64,000 nucleotides of DNA from Polaribacter sargassicola (GTDB lineage: Bacteria > Bacteroidota > Bacteroidia > Flavobacteriales > Flavobacteriaceae): positions 1 through 64,000 of the forward strand of contig NZ_JAHDAU010000003.1 of assembly GCF_021991835.1 (NCBI RefSeq), in the 5' to 3' direction. Made by a program: the position numbers and the translations under genes. Of the stretch, positions 37,133 to 45,689 are shown piece after piece; the first letter of the stretch is position 1, and every line of letters begins with the position of its first letter. The notes under the pieces are model-generated. The model was not told where the DNA came from, made no database searches, and saw nothing but the letters and a program-made list of their open reading frames with translations.

Positions 37133-40100
37133 TTAGAATGATAAGTTTAACCCTAAAGTAACTACTCTAGAAGGATTATAATCATTTCCTCCTTGTGTAC
37201 CTGCTAAATTATATTGAGGATTGATTCCTTTTCTAGCTGCTTTAATAAACATATTTTCACCAGTAAGGAAAAGGCGTAAATTACTTACCCCTAATTTTTC
37301 TGATATATTTTTATCAAAATTATAACCTAAGTTTACATTTCTTAGAGCAATATAAGAAGCATCTGTTAAGAAACGAGTAGAACTTGCTACTGTTTGGTTT
37401 GGATCTTCATTTTCTAAACGTGGTACATCTGTAATATCTCCTGGAGCTCTCCATGCTTTTTCTGCATCTACATGTATAGATCTACCAAAAGTTCCTGGGT
37501 GCATTAAGCTAGAGTAACCTCCATCTAATATTTTACCACCAATACCGTAAGTAAATAATAAATCTAAAGAAAACTGCTTATACCTAAAAGTATTAGAAAT
37601 AGATCCTATTAAATCTGGAATACTACTATCTCCTGTATAAGCTTCTCCTGCTTCTTGATAGTCATTAGTTGTAGCTTGTGTTCCATCATCATTTAAAACA
37701 GCAACTCTACCACCATCATCTGTATCTTCGAACATGTAATATAAAGCATCTCCATTATTTACATCTACACCTGCATAATGATAAATATAAAAATCATATC
37801 TAGATCTACCAACTTGCCAACGTTTTGTCCCATTATCAGCAGGACTATCAATTTTTGTGATTTCGTTCTTAAGCGTTGATGCCTGTAAAGTTATATCCCA
37901 ATTAAAGTCTTTAGTATTTATTAAATGACCTGTTAAACCTAACTCTACACCTTCATTATAAATATCTCCTAAATTTGTTGGAGCTTCGTTTAAACCTTCT
38001 GAGATTGGAATTGGTAAATTGTATAATAAATCTTGAGAAGTTTTTCTATAATACTCTAAAGAACCTTCTATTACATTATTAAATAAACCAAATTCTAAAG
38101 CAACATCCCAACTAATTTGGTTTTCCCATTCTAACTCGGTATTTCCTGTACTACTCCAAATAATACCTGGTGTTCCTGCATTTGGAATAATTTCATATAA
38201 TGCTTGAGAAGCGTAATAAGAACCTATTCTTTCATTACCAATTTCTCCGTAAGAAGCTCTTAACTTTAACCTATCTATGAAAGAAATATTTTTAATAAAC
38301 TCTTCTTGATCTAATCTCCAAGACCCACCTAAAGAATAGAATGTACCCCAACGTGCATCTTTAGAAAACCTAGAAGTACCATCTCTTCTTACAGAGGCAC
38401 TTAAATAATATTTACTATCAAAATTATAGTTTAATCTTGCAAAATAACCTTCAATTCTATGATCTGTACTATTACCATTTACGTTATCTCCTGATGCAAA
38501 ATTATCAAACTCATAAATACCTGTTACTGTTTGAGTATTTGCAATACCACCCAATATAGAATAATTTCTATCAAAACTTTCGTGACCTAAGGTAACGTCA
38601 AAATTATGAACATCTTTAATTGAATTATTATAAGTTAAGATTTGATTAAAGTTTTGGATAACTCTTCTATATCTATCCTCACTATATCTACCTGATGGAG
38701 CACCATCTCCAACTGTTTCATTTTCATAACCTTTAATAATACCATCTTGAATATCTGTACCGTAAGTTATTTTAGCTTTTAAACCTTCTATAATACCTAC
38801 CTCTACATAGTTTTTAAAACCATATAGGTTTTGTTTATTCTCATCTTCATTTAAAATTAACTCAGCAATACCATGTCTACCTGGGTTATATGGCCTTGTT
38901 TGAATATTACTATCTGGATAACCTTCCCCTAAATCATATAATGGATTACCTGATGCGTCATTAATAATATTACCATTAATATCTACTTGATAAACAGGGT
39001 AAATTGGCCCTAAATTATTTGCCCAACTAAAAGGATTTCCTGTAGAACTACTACCACCACTTGTTGGCCCATGAGATTTTGTAGTTGTTATATAAACACT
39101 ACCACCAATAGTAAGGTTTTTTATTGGAGTAAAATCTGCATTTAATCTATTTGTAATTCTTTCATAATCACTTTCAATAACATACCCTTCTTCTTTTAAA
39201 TATGATGCTGAGTAAAATACAGAATGATTTTCTCCACCAGAAGCAACATTTACAGAATGGCTTTCTCTACTACCAGTTCTTTCTAAATAATCTAACCAGT
39301 TTAAAGATTGATAAACAAGTTCTGCATCTGGATTTAATTTACCATCTGTACCAACAATTTGATCATTTGGCACATTAAAAGGGTTGTAACCTAACTGATT
39401 AAAAATTGTTGCAGAAGCTTCTGCCGCTGCGTCTGCTCCACTAATAGTGTTTTTGTAAGCTTCCCACATTAATTCATAATAAGAACCAGCGCCTACCATT
39501 TCATAATTATCTATAGCTCTTGTAATTACACTATATTGTGTTGATGCACTTACAGTAGTTTTATTCTTTTTACCTTTTTTAGTAGTAATAATTACTACAC
39601 CATTTGCTGCTCTAGAACCATATAATGAGGTTGAAGCCGCATCTTTTAAAACAGTCATAGATGCAATATCATCTTGGTTAATAGAACTTAAAGAACCATC
39701 AAACTGAATACCATCTACAATATACAATGGAGTTGTACTTCCGTTAAGAGTACCAACACCACGAATTACGATACCTGGAGAAGAACCTGGCTGACCTGAT
39801 GATGCTAAAAATTGCACACCTGTTGCTTTACCTTCAATAGCTGCAATAGGTGATGTTACAGCTCTTAAATCTAAGTCTTTTTGACCTATAACATTTGCTG
39901 CACCTGTAAAAGCTTCTTTTGTTGTTGTACCGTAAGCTACAACAATAACTTCATCTAACACACTATTATCTTCAGATAAAACTACATTTATAACATTAGA
40001 GTTTCCTATAGTTTTTTCAACCATTTGATAACCTAAGTATCTAAATACTAAAATATCTCCTTTAGTTGCTGAGATATTATAATTACCATCAAAATTAGTT

Positions 40101-40261
40101 TCTACACCTACATTTGTACCTTTAATTAACACACTTACCCCTGGTAACGGACCTGCATTATCGGATACAGAACCTGATACCGAAATTTTTTGAGCATTAA
40201 CTAGAGTTATTGCTCCTAAGAGAAAAAATAACAATAGTATTTTTTTGTGAATTTGTTTCAT
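37133..40261 (-). CDS. SusC/RagA family TonB-dependent transporter
   Basis: A 1042-residue outer-membrane transporter. It has a signal peptide (to about residue 23), a carboxypeptidase-regulatory-like domain (ISVSGSVSDNAGPLPGVSVL), a TonB-box region near DEVIVVAYGTTTKE, a plug with GKATGVQF and IRGVGTLNGSTTPLYIVDG, and a 22-stranded barrel ending in VVTLGLNLSF with terminal Phe. It is paired with the SusD gene downstream. A long A-rich tract lies upstream of its start. Confidence 0.95.
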   Translation of the reverse strand: MKQIHKKILLLFFLLGAITLVNAQKISVSGSVSDNAGPLPGVSVLIKGTNVGVETNFDGNYNISATKGDILVFRYLGYQMVEKTIGNSNVINVVLSEDNSVLDEVIVVAYGTTTKEAFTGAANVIGQKDLDLRAVTSPIAAIEGKATGVQFLASSGQPGSSPGIVIRGVGTLNGSTTPLYIVDGIQFDGSLSSINQDDIASMTVLKDAASTSLYGSRAANGVVIITTKKGKKNKTTVSASTQYSVITRAIDNYEMVGAGSYYELMWEAYKNTISGADAAAEASATIFNQLGYNPFNVPNDQIVGTDGKLNPDAELVYQSLNWLDYLERTGSRESHSVNVASGGENHSVFYSASYLKEEGYVIESDYERITNRLNADFTPIKNLTIGGSVYITTTKSHGPTSGGSSSTGNPFSWANNLGPIYPVYQVDINGNIINDASGNPLYDLGEGYPDSNIQTRPYNPGRHGIAELILNEDENKQNLYGFKNYVEVGIIEGLKAKITYGTDIQDGIIKGYENETVGDGAPSGRYSEDRYRRVIQNFNQILTYNNSIKDVHNFDVTLGHESFDRNYSILGGIANTQTVTGIYEFDNFASGDNVNGNSTDHRIEGYFARLNYNFDSKYYLSASVRRDGTSRFSKDARWGTFYSLGGSWRLDQEEFIKNISFIDRLKLRASYGEIGNERIGSYYASQALYEIIPNAGTPGIIWSSTGNTELEWENQISWDVALEFGLFNNVIEGSLEYYRKTSQDLLYNLPIPISEGLNEAPTNLGDIYNEGVELGLTGHLINTKDFNWDITLQASTLKNEITKIDSPADNGTKRWQVGRSRYDFYIYHYAGVDVNNGDALYYMFEDTDDGGRVAVLNDDGTQATTNDYQEAGEAYTGDSSIPDLIGSISNTFRYKQFSLDLLFTYGIGGKILDGGYSSLMHPGTFGRSIHVDAEKAWRAPGDITDVPRLENEDPNQTVASSTRFLTDASYIALRNVNLGYNFDKNISEKLGVSNLRLFLTGENMFIKAARKGINPQYNLAGTQGGNDYNPSRVVTLGLNLSF

Positions 40262-40377
40262 AAATATTTGTTTTGGATTTAAATTAAGAGTCTAAACTAA
40301 ATGTTTTGTTAAAACAAGAAGCAACCTATCACTCGCTTTAACACTTCTTTAACTTATAATTATTTTTAAAGTTTTAT

Positions 40378-40495
40378 TAAAAAAAACAATAAAAACAAAT
40401 AAAAAAAACAACAAAAAACATAAAAAAATAAAAAATAACTAACAAAAAAATAAAACCAAAGAACAATACACAAAAAAATAAACAAAAAAAATACT
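40378..40495. repeat. Low-complexity A-rich tract upstream of susC-like gene
   Basis: Over about 118 bases the plus strand is nearly all A, broken by C and T, with a single G. The minus strand, which is the coding direction of the SusC gene, is correspondingly T-rich. There is no gene here; the tract sits within the 340-base gap 40262-40601. It may form bent DNA or a U-rich leader. Confidence 0.7.
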
Positions 40496-40540
40496 CGATT
40501 ATGATTAAAATATATTTTTAATTTAACATCATTTTTAATA

Positions 40541-40577
40541 AAAAACAAACCCTACATTAATAATTAATGTAGGGTTT
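40541..40577 (-). terminator. Terminator of the DUF4197 gene
   Basis: AAACCCTACATTAA (40547-40560) pairs perfectly with TTAATGTAGGGTTT (40564-40577) around a 3-base loop; on the minus strand the stem runs into TTTGTTTTT. Confidence 0.85.
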
Positions 40578-40601
40578 ACAAAATATAATTTGTATCAGTT
40601 T

Positions 40602-41309
40602 CTAGTTATCTTGCAATGCAAAAACTTGTTTTAACAATGCTGTATCTCTTAAACCAACTTTTTCTCTAATTCCTTTTTCTTCAACTTCTATCATTGTAAA
40701 AACACCTATTAAAGCTTGTTCTGTTACATATTGTGTTAAATCTGGATTTACTTTCTTTACAAAAGGAATAGAATTATATTTAGTAATTAAATTAGTCCAT
40801 ATTTGATCTGCGCCTACTTTATCAAAAGAACTTTTAATTACCGGACTAAAACTTGCCGTTAAATTTTCTGTAGTTTTTACTTGTAAATATGAAGTAGCTG
40901 CATTTTGCTCTCCTAATAAAATATTTTTAGCATCTGCAAAAGTCATGTCTTTTACTGCATCAACAAAAATTGGTGTTGCTGTTTTTACAGCATCTTCTGC
41001 CGCTCTGTTTAAAGCCTTAATTCCTTCATCAGCTAAATTACCTAAACCTAATTTACGTAAACCATTATCTACAGCTTGTAACTCTTCTGGTAATACAATT
41101 TTTACTAAATCATTTTTATAAAACCCATCGGTAGCTGTTAATTTAGATACTTGGTTTTTAATACCATGATCTAAGGCTTCTCTTAAACCGTTACCTATTT
41201 GTGCATCACTTAAAACACCACTAGTAGAAACTTGATTTACCACATTTTGCAATTCTGCACAACCTACAAACTGAAGTGCAACAACTAAAACTAAAATTCT
41301 TTTTATCAT
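40602..41309 (-). CDS. DUF4197 lipoprotein
   Basis: This 235-residue protein has the lipobox VGC (Cys at 17), then the DUF4197 pattern: LSDAQIGNGLREALDHGI, DGFYKNDLVKIVLPEEL, NLADEGIKALNRAAEDAV and FADAKNILLG. The family is all-helical, periplasmic or surface-attached, and of unknown function. Its terminator lies just downstream; a small DUF5522 gene lies 56 bases upstream of its start on the same strand. Confidence 0.88.
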   Translation of the reverse strand: MIKRILVLVVALQFVGCAELQNVVNQVSTSGVLSDAQIGNGLREALDHGIKNQVSKLTATDGFYKNDLVKIVLPEELQAVDNGLRKLGLGNLADEGIKALNRAAEDAVKTATPIFVDAVKDMTFADAKNILLGEQNAATSYLQVKTTENLTASFSPVIKSSFDKVGADQIWTNLITKYNSIPFVKKVNPDLTQYVTEQALIGVFTMIEVEEKGIREKVGLRDTALLKQVFALQDN

Positions 41310-41365
41310 TTTTATTTATAATTTACCTATTTTATATGAACCTTTATCTCTTTAAAAGTCACTTT

Positions 41366-41530
41366 TTATTTAAAACTATCTGTTTTTTTATCATAACCAT
41401 AAGGACAATGTTTACAGCCACTTTTACAACAATAACCTCTTTTTAAATGAAACTTTTCTGTAAAAACCTTATAGCCTTGTTCATTTAAATAGTAATCTCC
41501 TTCTTCTAGAGGAATTCTTTGATTAAACAT
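41366..41530 (-). CDS. DUF5522 Cys-rich small protein (54 aa)
   Basis: A 54-codon ORF beginning MFNQRIPLEEGDYYLNEQGY and containing RGYCCKSGCKHCPYGY. The CC-x(3)-C-x(2)-C arrangement with HCPYGY is the signature of DUF5522, a small family in Bacteroidota expected to bind a metal, probably zinc. Function is unknown. A Cys cluster and a good reading frame support a real gene despite its size. It lies between the DUF4197 and DUF4136 lipoprotein genes. Confidence 0.82.
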   Translation of the reverse strand: MFNQRIPLEEGDYYLNEQGYKVFTEKFHLKRGYCCKSGCKHCPYGYDKKTDSFK

Positions 41531-41555
41531 GCGGCAAAAATATCAATTTAATCCA

Positions 41556-41586
41556 TAAAAAAAGCGTTCTTAAGAACGCTTTTTAG
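41556..41586 (-). terminator. Terminator of the DUF4136 gene
   Basis: A perfect palindrome AAGCGTTCTTAAGAACGCTT (41562-41581), preceded on the plus strand by an A-run, gives a hairpin plus T-run on the minus strand. Confidence 0.82.
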
Positions 41587-41589
41587 TTT

Positions 41590-42129
41590 TTATTTATTTT
41601 CTGAATTTGGAGGAAACTTAGAAATAATTTCATTTACAAACAACTTAATTCTTTCTTCTTTCTTTTCCATGCTTTCATTTCTAAGTGCACCTGTACCTAC
41701 TCCTTGCCATATCAACTCTTTCTTTTCTTTATCAATAAAATCTACAAAAAGAGTACCTTCTGTATATTGTGTTACATTTACATTGTTATTCATCCCTCTC
41801 CAATAAGGACTCCAACCCCAACCCCAACCGTAGCCAAAGTTATTCTGATTTACATTTACTTGGTTTCTAGATCTTGTAAAAATACTAACTAATAAATCCG
41901 GATTATTAGAAAGTGTTAATCCTTTAGCTTTTAACTCTGCTTCTACTGCCCTTAAAATTCTTTTTTTATCTAAATCAGAAATTTTTGCTTTATCTATTTC
42001 TGGCTTATAAAAACCAAAAGTTTTATATTTATTAAAATCTACTTTTGTATCGTAATCTGTAACAACTTTTATCGAGTTACAAGAAACTAGCAGCAGAACA
42101 CTAAATAACAACAGAATACTTTTTTTCAT
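41590..42129 (-). CDS. DUF4136 lipoprotein
   Basis: A 179-residue lipoprotein (lipobox VSC, Cys at 17). The mature protein begins KVVTDYDTKVDFNKYKTFGF, the DUF4136 start, followed by ILRAVEAELKAKGL, LLVSIFTRS and ending with EIISKFPP. A Gly/Trp-rich segment YGWGWGWSPYW sits in the middle, typical of the family. Outer-membrane or surface location; function unknown. Confidence 0.9.
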   Translation of the reverse strand: MKKSILLLFSVLLLVSCNSIKVVTDYDTKVDFNKYKTFGFYKPEIDKAKISDLDKKRILRAVEAELKAKGLTLSNNPDLLVSIFTRSRNQVNVNQNNFGYGWGWGWSPYWRGMNNNVNVTQYTEGTLFVDFIDKEKKELIWQGVGTGALRNESMEKKEERIKLFVNEIISKFPPNSENK

Positions 42130-42464
42130 AATTATTAGATTTAAGTTATTTTATAATACAGAGAAACATTTACTAAGATAAAGTAAAAATTATAAATCTT
42201 TTATTTTTAAATGTTAAACACTCACAAAAGACAAATCAAAAATTATGCCAATCAAAAACAATACTACTAAGTTTTAAAAATTGAGTGTTAAAAGTAATTT
42301 AAAAGGTTAAAATCATCATATTTTAAAAAACTTTAATTACTTTTAATGTACTCTTTATGGTAATAATAAAAAGTTTTATTGATTAAAAGTTTAAATAAAT
42401 TTTGCTTTTGTGCATCTTTTTTAAAAAACTTAAGTCTATTATATGAACTTAAAAATTAAATATC
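42130..42464. other. Intergenic spacer before the metallothionein-like gene
   Basis: 335 bases between the divergent DUF4136 and Cys-rich peptide genes. I found no ORF or convincing -7 box; a weak inverted repeat (CACTCA/TGAGTG) with a loop of about 60 bases is the only structure seen. The promoter of the peptide must lie here but could not be placed. Confidence 0.5.
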
Positions 42465-42566
42465 ATGAAAAATAATAATTGTACTTGCAACTGTAATGGT
42501 TGTAAAGCCGGAAATTGCAAAAACTGTACATGCGAAAATTGTACTTGTACTTCTTGTAATTGTTAA
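42465..42566 (+). CDS. Metallothionein-like Cys-rich peptide (33 aa)
   Basis: A 33-codon ORF beginning MKNNNCTCNCNGCKAGNCKN. Eleven of its 33 residues are Cys (positions 6, 8, 10, 13, 18, 21, 23, 26, 28, 31 and 33), arranged as CxC, CxxC and similar pairs. It has no aromatic or hydrophobic residues after Met. This is the composition of a metallothionein binding Zn, Cu or Cd in thiolate clusters. It does not match the bacterial SmtA/BmtA type as I know it, which is longer and contains His. It lies 64 bases before a sigma factor gene on the same strand and may share its transcript. Confidence 0.78.
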   Translation: MKNNNCTCNCNGCKAGNCKNCTCENCTCTSCNC

Positions 42567-42630
42567 TCTAACTATTTACTTAAGCATCGCTAAAAAAAAT
42601 ATTGGCGATAATTAAAATTCATCAAAATAT

Positions 42631-43173
42631 ATGACTACAAACCAAGTTTGGACAACATATTCTGAAGATTTAAAATACTTTATCATCAGCAAAGTAAAAG
42701 ATATTACTATTGCTGATGATATTTTACAGGACACTTTTATTAAAATTCATACAAAATTAAGCTCAGTAAAAGATGACACAAAACTAAAATCTTGGTGTTT
42801 TGCAATTGCTAGAAATTCAATTTTTGATTATTGGAAATCAACAAATAAAACTTTTGAAATTTCAAATCTAGAAACTGATACAGAAATTGTAAATAATGAG
42901 CATACAGAAAAAGATTGTTTAAGAGGCATCATAAAAAAATTGCCTAAAAAATACAGAGATCCTTTATTTTTATCAGACATAAAAGGATTAAAACAACAAG
43001 AAGTTGCAGATCAATTACACCAAAGCTTACCTACAACAAAATCGCAAATTCAACGTGCAAGAAAATTAATAGCAAAAGGCTTTGTAGACTGTTGTGGCTT
43101 TGTAATTAATAAAAAAGGAAATTTAGTTGGAGAAATAAAAGACAAAGGAGATTGTAAAATTTGTAGCTCTTAA
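42631..43173 (+). CDS. Sigma-70 family RNA polymerase sigma factor, SigZ-like
   Basis: A 180-residue ECF-type sigma factor. Region 2 spans about 10-70 (DDILQDTFIKIHTKL, SWCFAIARNSIFDYW) and region 4 about 105-150 (KYRDPLFLSDIKGLKQQEVA, TTKSQIQRARKLI). The C-terminal tail is special: DCCGFVINKKGNLVGEI and CKICSS, resembling the Cys-containing tail of SigZ-type sigma factors. No anti-sigma factor follows; the next gene encodes a PAS protein. A metal- or thiol-sensing role for the tail is an inference. Confidence 0.88.
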   Translation: MTTNQVWTTYSEDLKYFIISKVKDITIADDILQDTFIKIHTKLSSVKDDTKLKSWCFAIARNSIFDYWKSTNKTFEISNLETDTEIVNNEHTEKDCLRGIIKKLPKKYRDPLFLSDIKGLKQQEVADQLHQSLPTTKSQIQRARKLIAKGFVDCCGFVINKKGNLVGEIKDKGDCKICSS

Positions 43174-43199
43174 TTTTTAAAAAATATTCCTTTATAACT

Positions 43200-43207
43200 T
43201 AACTTCG
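43200..43207 (+). promoter_or_regulatory. Candidate -7 box TAACTTCG for the PAS gene
   Basis: One mismatch to TAnnTTTG, 19 bases before the ATG. The same octamer is found at 17679. The PAS gene may thus be transcribed on its own. Confidence 0.35.
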
Positions 43208-43225
43208 TAAATTAAAATTCTTTTC

Positions 43226-43789
43226 ATGAAAAATAATTTAGCTAATATGATTTGTTTAGATTTATTTCTAGCAAATAAAAACAAACAAGATTACGCCTTA
43301 TTAAAAGAACTGCTAACCCCTTCTAAATCTATAACAACACCTATTATTAGTTTCGATTTTTATATTGATTTTTTTACTGAAGAAATAAAAAATGCGACTA
43401 GAAAAAAAGATATTTATGCAGTAAAAGATTTTGCCACAAAATTTAAATGGACAAATAATTTTAATGAAATTTTTAAGAATCAAACTTTTGATGCTATTGT
43501 ACTTACAAATAAAAAGCAAGAAATTATTTGGGTAAATGATGGTTTTAAAAAGATGACCGGTTACTCTAAAAATTATGCAATTAATAAAACTCCTTCTTTT
43601 TTACAAGGTGAAAATACTTGCGAAAAAACAAAAACTTTAATCAGAAAAAAAATAAATACAAATAAGCCTTTTAAAGAAATCATTTTAAATTACAAAAAAG
43701 ACAAAACACCATATAAATGCGAAATAAACTTTTACCCTTTAACCTATAAAAACACAACACATTTTATGGCTTTAGAAAGGGCTTTGTAA
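43226..43789 (+). CDS. Single-domain LOV-like PAS protein without the photoactive Cys
   Basis: A 187-residue protein. The N-terminal 80 residues are helical and unrecognised; residues from about 88 form a PAS domain (FDAIVLTNKKQEIIWVNDGF, MTGYS, NKPFKEIILNYKKD). The segment TPSFLQGENT aligns with the LOV signature NCRFLQG but has Thr-Pro in place of Asn-Cys, so a flavin-Cys photocycle is not expected. No output domain is attached. It follows the SigZ-like gene by 52 bases and could be its sensor partner. Confidence 0.8.
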   Translation: MKNNLANMICLDLFLANKNKQDYALLKELLTPSKSITTPIISFDFYIDFFTEEIKNATRKKDIYAVKDFATKFKWTNNFNEIFKNQTFDAIVLTNKKQEIIWVNDGFKKMTGYSKNYAINKTPSFLQGENTCEKTKTLIRKKINTNKPFKEIILNYKKDKTPYKCEINFYPLTYKNTTHFMALERAL

Positions 43790-43904
43790 TTATTTATTTC
43801 CTAAAAAGTAAAGCTTTAATGCTTTATTCTTTATTTATTAACATAATACATCGTTTTTTTTGTTTAATTTCGAATATAACCTAGTAACTATAAATTCAAA
43901 TAAA

Positions 43905-44795
43905 ATGCAAAAACTTAAAAAAGAAGATATTAATCAAGAAGTATTTGATTTATATGATGATTATGCACACAATAAAATTGACAGAAAAGAATTTATAAAA
44001 AAGTTATCTTTATATGCTGTTGGTGCAATTACTTTACCAGCTTTATTAAGTTTTATTTTACCTAATTATGAAGATGCTATTGTTGTAAAACTTGATGACC
44101 CAAAACTTAAAAACGAAACAATTTCATACGATTCTCCCAAAGGAGGAAAAATTATAAAAGGACAACTTTCTATCTTAAAAGATACTACAGAAAAGCTACC
44201 TGGTGTTATTGTTGTTCATGAAAATAGAGGATTAAACCCTTACATTAAAGATGTTGGTAGAAGAACAGCTCTAGAAGGTTTTATAACATTGGCTCCAGAT
44301 GCTTTATCTCCTTTAGGTGGTTACCCTGGTAATGATGATAAAGGTAGAGAAATGCAAAGAAAAAGAGATCAAAAAGAAATGTTAGAAGATTTTATTGCTG
44401 GTTATAATTACTTAAAATCTCATAAAGATTGTAATGGTAAAGTAGCTGTTGTTGGTTTTTGCTTTGGCGGATGGATCTCTAACATGATGGCTGTAAAAAT
44501 ACCCGATTTAGCTGCTGCAGTACCTTACTACGGAAGACAACCTAAAAAAGAAGACGCTGCAAAAATTAAAGCTCCGTTATTATTACAATACGCTGGTTTA
44601 GATAAAAGAGTAAATGCTGGTTGGCCAGATTTTGAAACCATTTTAAAAGCTAATAATATAGAACACGAAGTTTATTTTTATCCAGAAGTAAACCATGGTT
44701 TCCATAACAATACAACACCAAGATATGATGAAGAATCTGCGGATTTATCTTGGGAAAGAACCATAGCATTTTTTAATAAACATTTAAAAGGATAA
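43905..44795 (+). CDS. Dienelactone hydrolase family protein
   Basis: An alpha/beta-hydrolase of about 296 residues. ATG 43905 ([11 protein letters not shown]) is preferred to a TTG 15 codons upstream, because a candidate promoter (TAATTTCG, 43865-43872) overlaps the longer reading. A hydrophobic segment near residues 34-54 ([16 protein letters not shown]) suggests a signal anchor preceded by a basic stretch, as in other exported DLH proteins. The nucleophile is C186 in [11 protein letters not shown]; Asp in [12 protein letters not shown] and His in EVNHGFHN complete the triad. Substrate unknown. Confidence 0.88.
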   Translation: MQKLKKEDINQEVFDLYDDYAHNKIDRKEFIKKLSLYAVGAITLPALLSFILPNYEDAIVVKLDDPKLKNETISYDSPKGGKIIKGQLSILKDTTEKLPGVIVVHENRGLNPYIKDVGRRTALEGFITLAPDALSPLGGYPGNDDKGREMQRKRDQKEMLEDFIAGYNYLKSHKDCNGKVAVVGFCFGGWISNMMAVKIPDLAAAVPYYGRQPKKEDAAKIKAPLLLQYAGLDKRVNAGWPDFETILKANNIEHEVYFYPEVNHGFHNNTTPRYDEESADLSWERTIAFFNKHLKG

Positions 44796-44867
44796 TTAGA
44801 CATTTCTTTGATAGGGTGATATTTTTTTCACTTTAATTTATTTACTTTTATCGTTTAAATTTTTAAA

Positions 44868-45689
44868 GTGAAAAAGAAACCTCTTATCAGTAAAGAATTA
44901 GAAAACTTTTACAATAAAGCTTCTGAAGAGACCAGACTAGAAAAAGGAATGGGAATCTTTGAGTTTGAACGTATAAAACAACTTATAGATTTACATATTA
45001 ACAAACCCAATATTACCATTGTTGATGTAGGTGGAGGAACAGGTAAATATAGTGAGTGGCTTGCTAAAAAAAATCATACAGTTCACTTAATAGAACCTGT
45101 TTTAAAACATATAAAATTAGCAGAAAAAAGGGCAAAAAAATTAAAAAAGCCTTTTTCGGTTACTATTGGTGAAGCTTCAAAATTACCTTATAAAGATAAT
45201 TCTGTAGATTTAGTTATTTTACACGGTCCGTTGTATCATTTACAAAAAAAAGAAGATAGAGTTTCTGCTATTTTAGAAGCTAAAAGAGTGCTTAAAAAAG
45301 GGGGAATTATTTTAGGTTTTGCAATAAATGCTACAGCATCTACCGTTGTTGGTTTAATGAACGGAATGATACATGCAAATTCTTTTTTTGAAATGTGTAA
45401 AGAAGAATTAACTACCGGAATTCACAACGCTCCAAAAGATTTTCCTTTTTTACTTGCTGATGCTTTTTATCACAAACCACAAGATTTAAAAACTGAATTT
45501 TTAGAGCAAAAACTAAACTTTATAAACATTTTTGCTGTTGAAGGAATGATTTGGTTAGACAACGAATATTTTGCCAACATGTTAGACAAAAAAAAATCTA
45601 AAACATTAAAAGCATTGCAAAATCTAACTCAAAACGATGAATATTTATTGCCTTTTAGCCCTCATATGATGATTGCTATTAGCAAGTAA
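44868..45689 (+). CDS. Class I SAM-dependent methyltransferase
   Basis: A 273-residue cytoplasmic methyltransferase with a GTG start. The SAM-binding loop is VDVGGGTGKYSEWLA, with HLIEPVLKHI (motif II) and DLVILHGPLYHL (motif IV), and LKKGGIILGFAINAT. The target is not evident; small-molecule (Methyltransf_11-like) methylation is most likely. It stands 72 bases after the hydrolase gene. Confidence 0.85.
   Translation: MKKKPLISKELENFYNKASEETRLEKGMGIFEFERIKQLIDLHINKPNITIVDVGGGTGKYSEWLAKKNHTVHLIEPVLKHIKLAEKRAKKLKKPFSVTIGEASKLPYKDNSVDLVILHGPLYHLQKKEDRVSAILEAKRVLKKGGIILGFAINATASTVVGLMNGMIHANSFFEMCKEELTTGIHNAPKDFPFLLADAFYHKPQDLKTEFLEQKLNFINIFAVEGMIWLDNEYFANMLDKKKSKTLKALQNLTQNDEYLLPFSPHMMIAISK

Noticed and set aside
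40366-40548. 60-codon minus-strand ORF, all Phe, Leu, Tyr and Val
   Set aside because: It is the translation of the A-rich tract upstream of susC; composition alone explains the open frame.
42586-42609. ATCGC/GCGAT inverted repeat before the sigma factor gene
   Set aside because: Only 5 bp with a 14-base spacer; may be chance and gives no clear operator or terminator.
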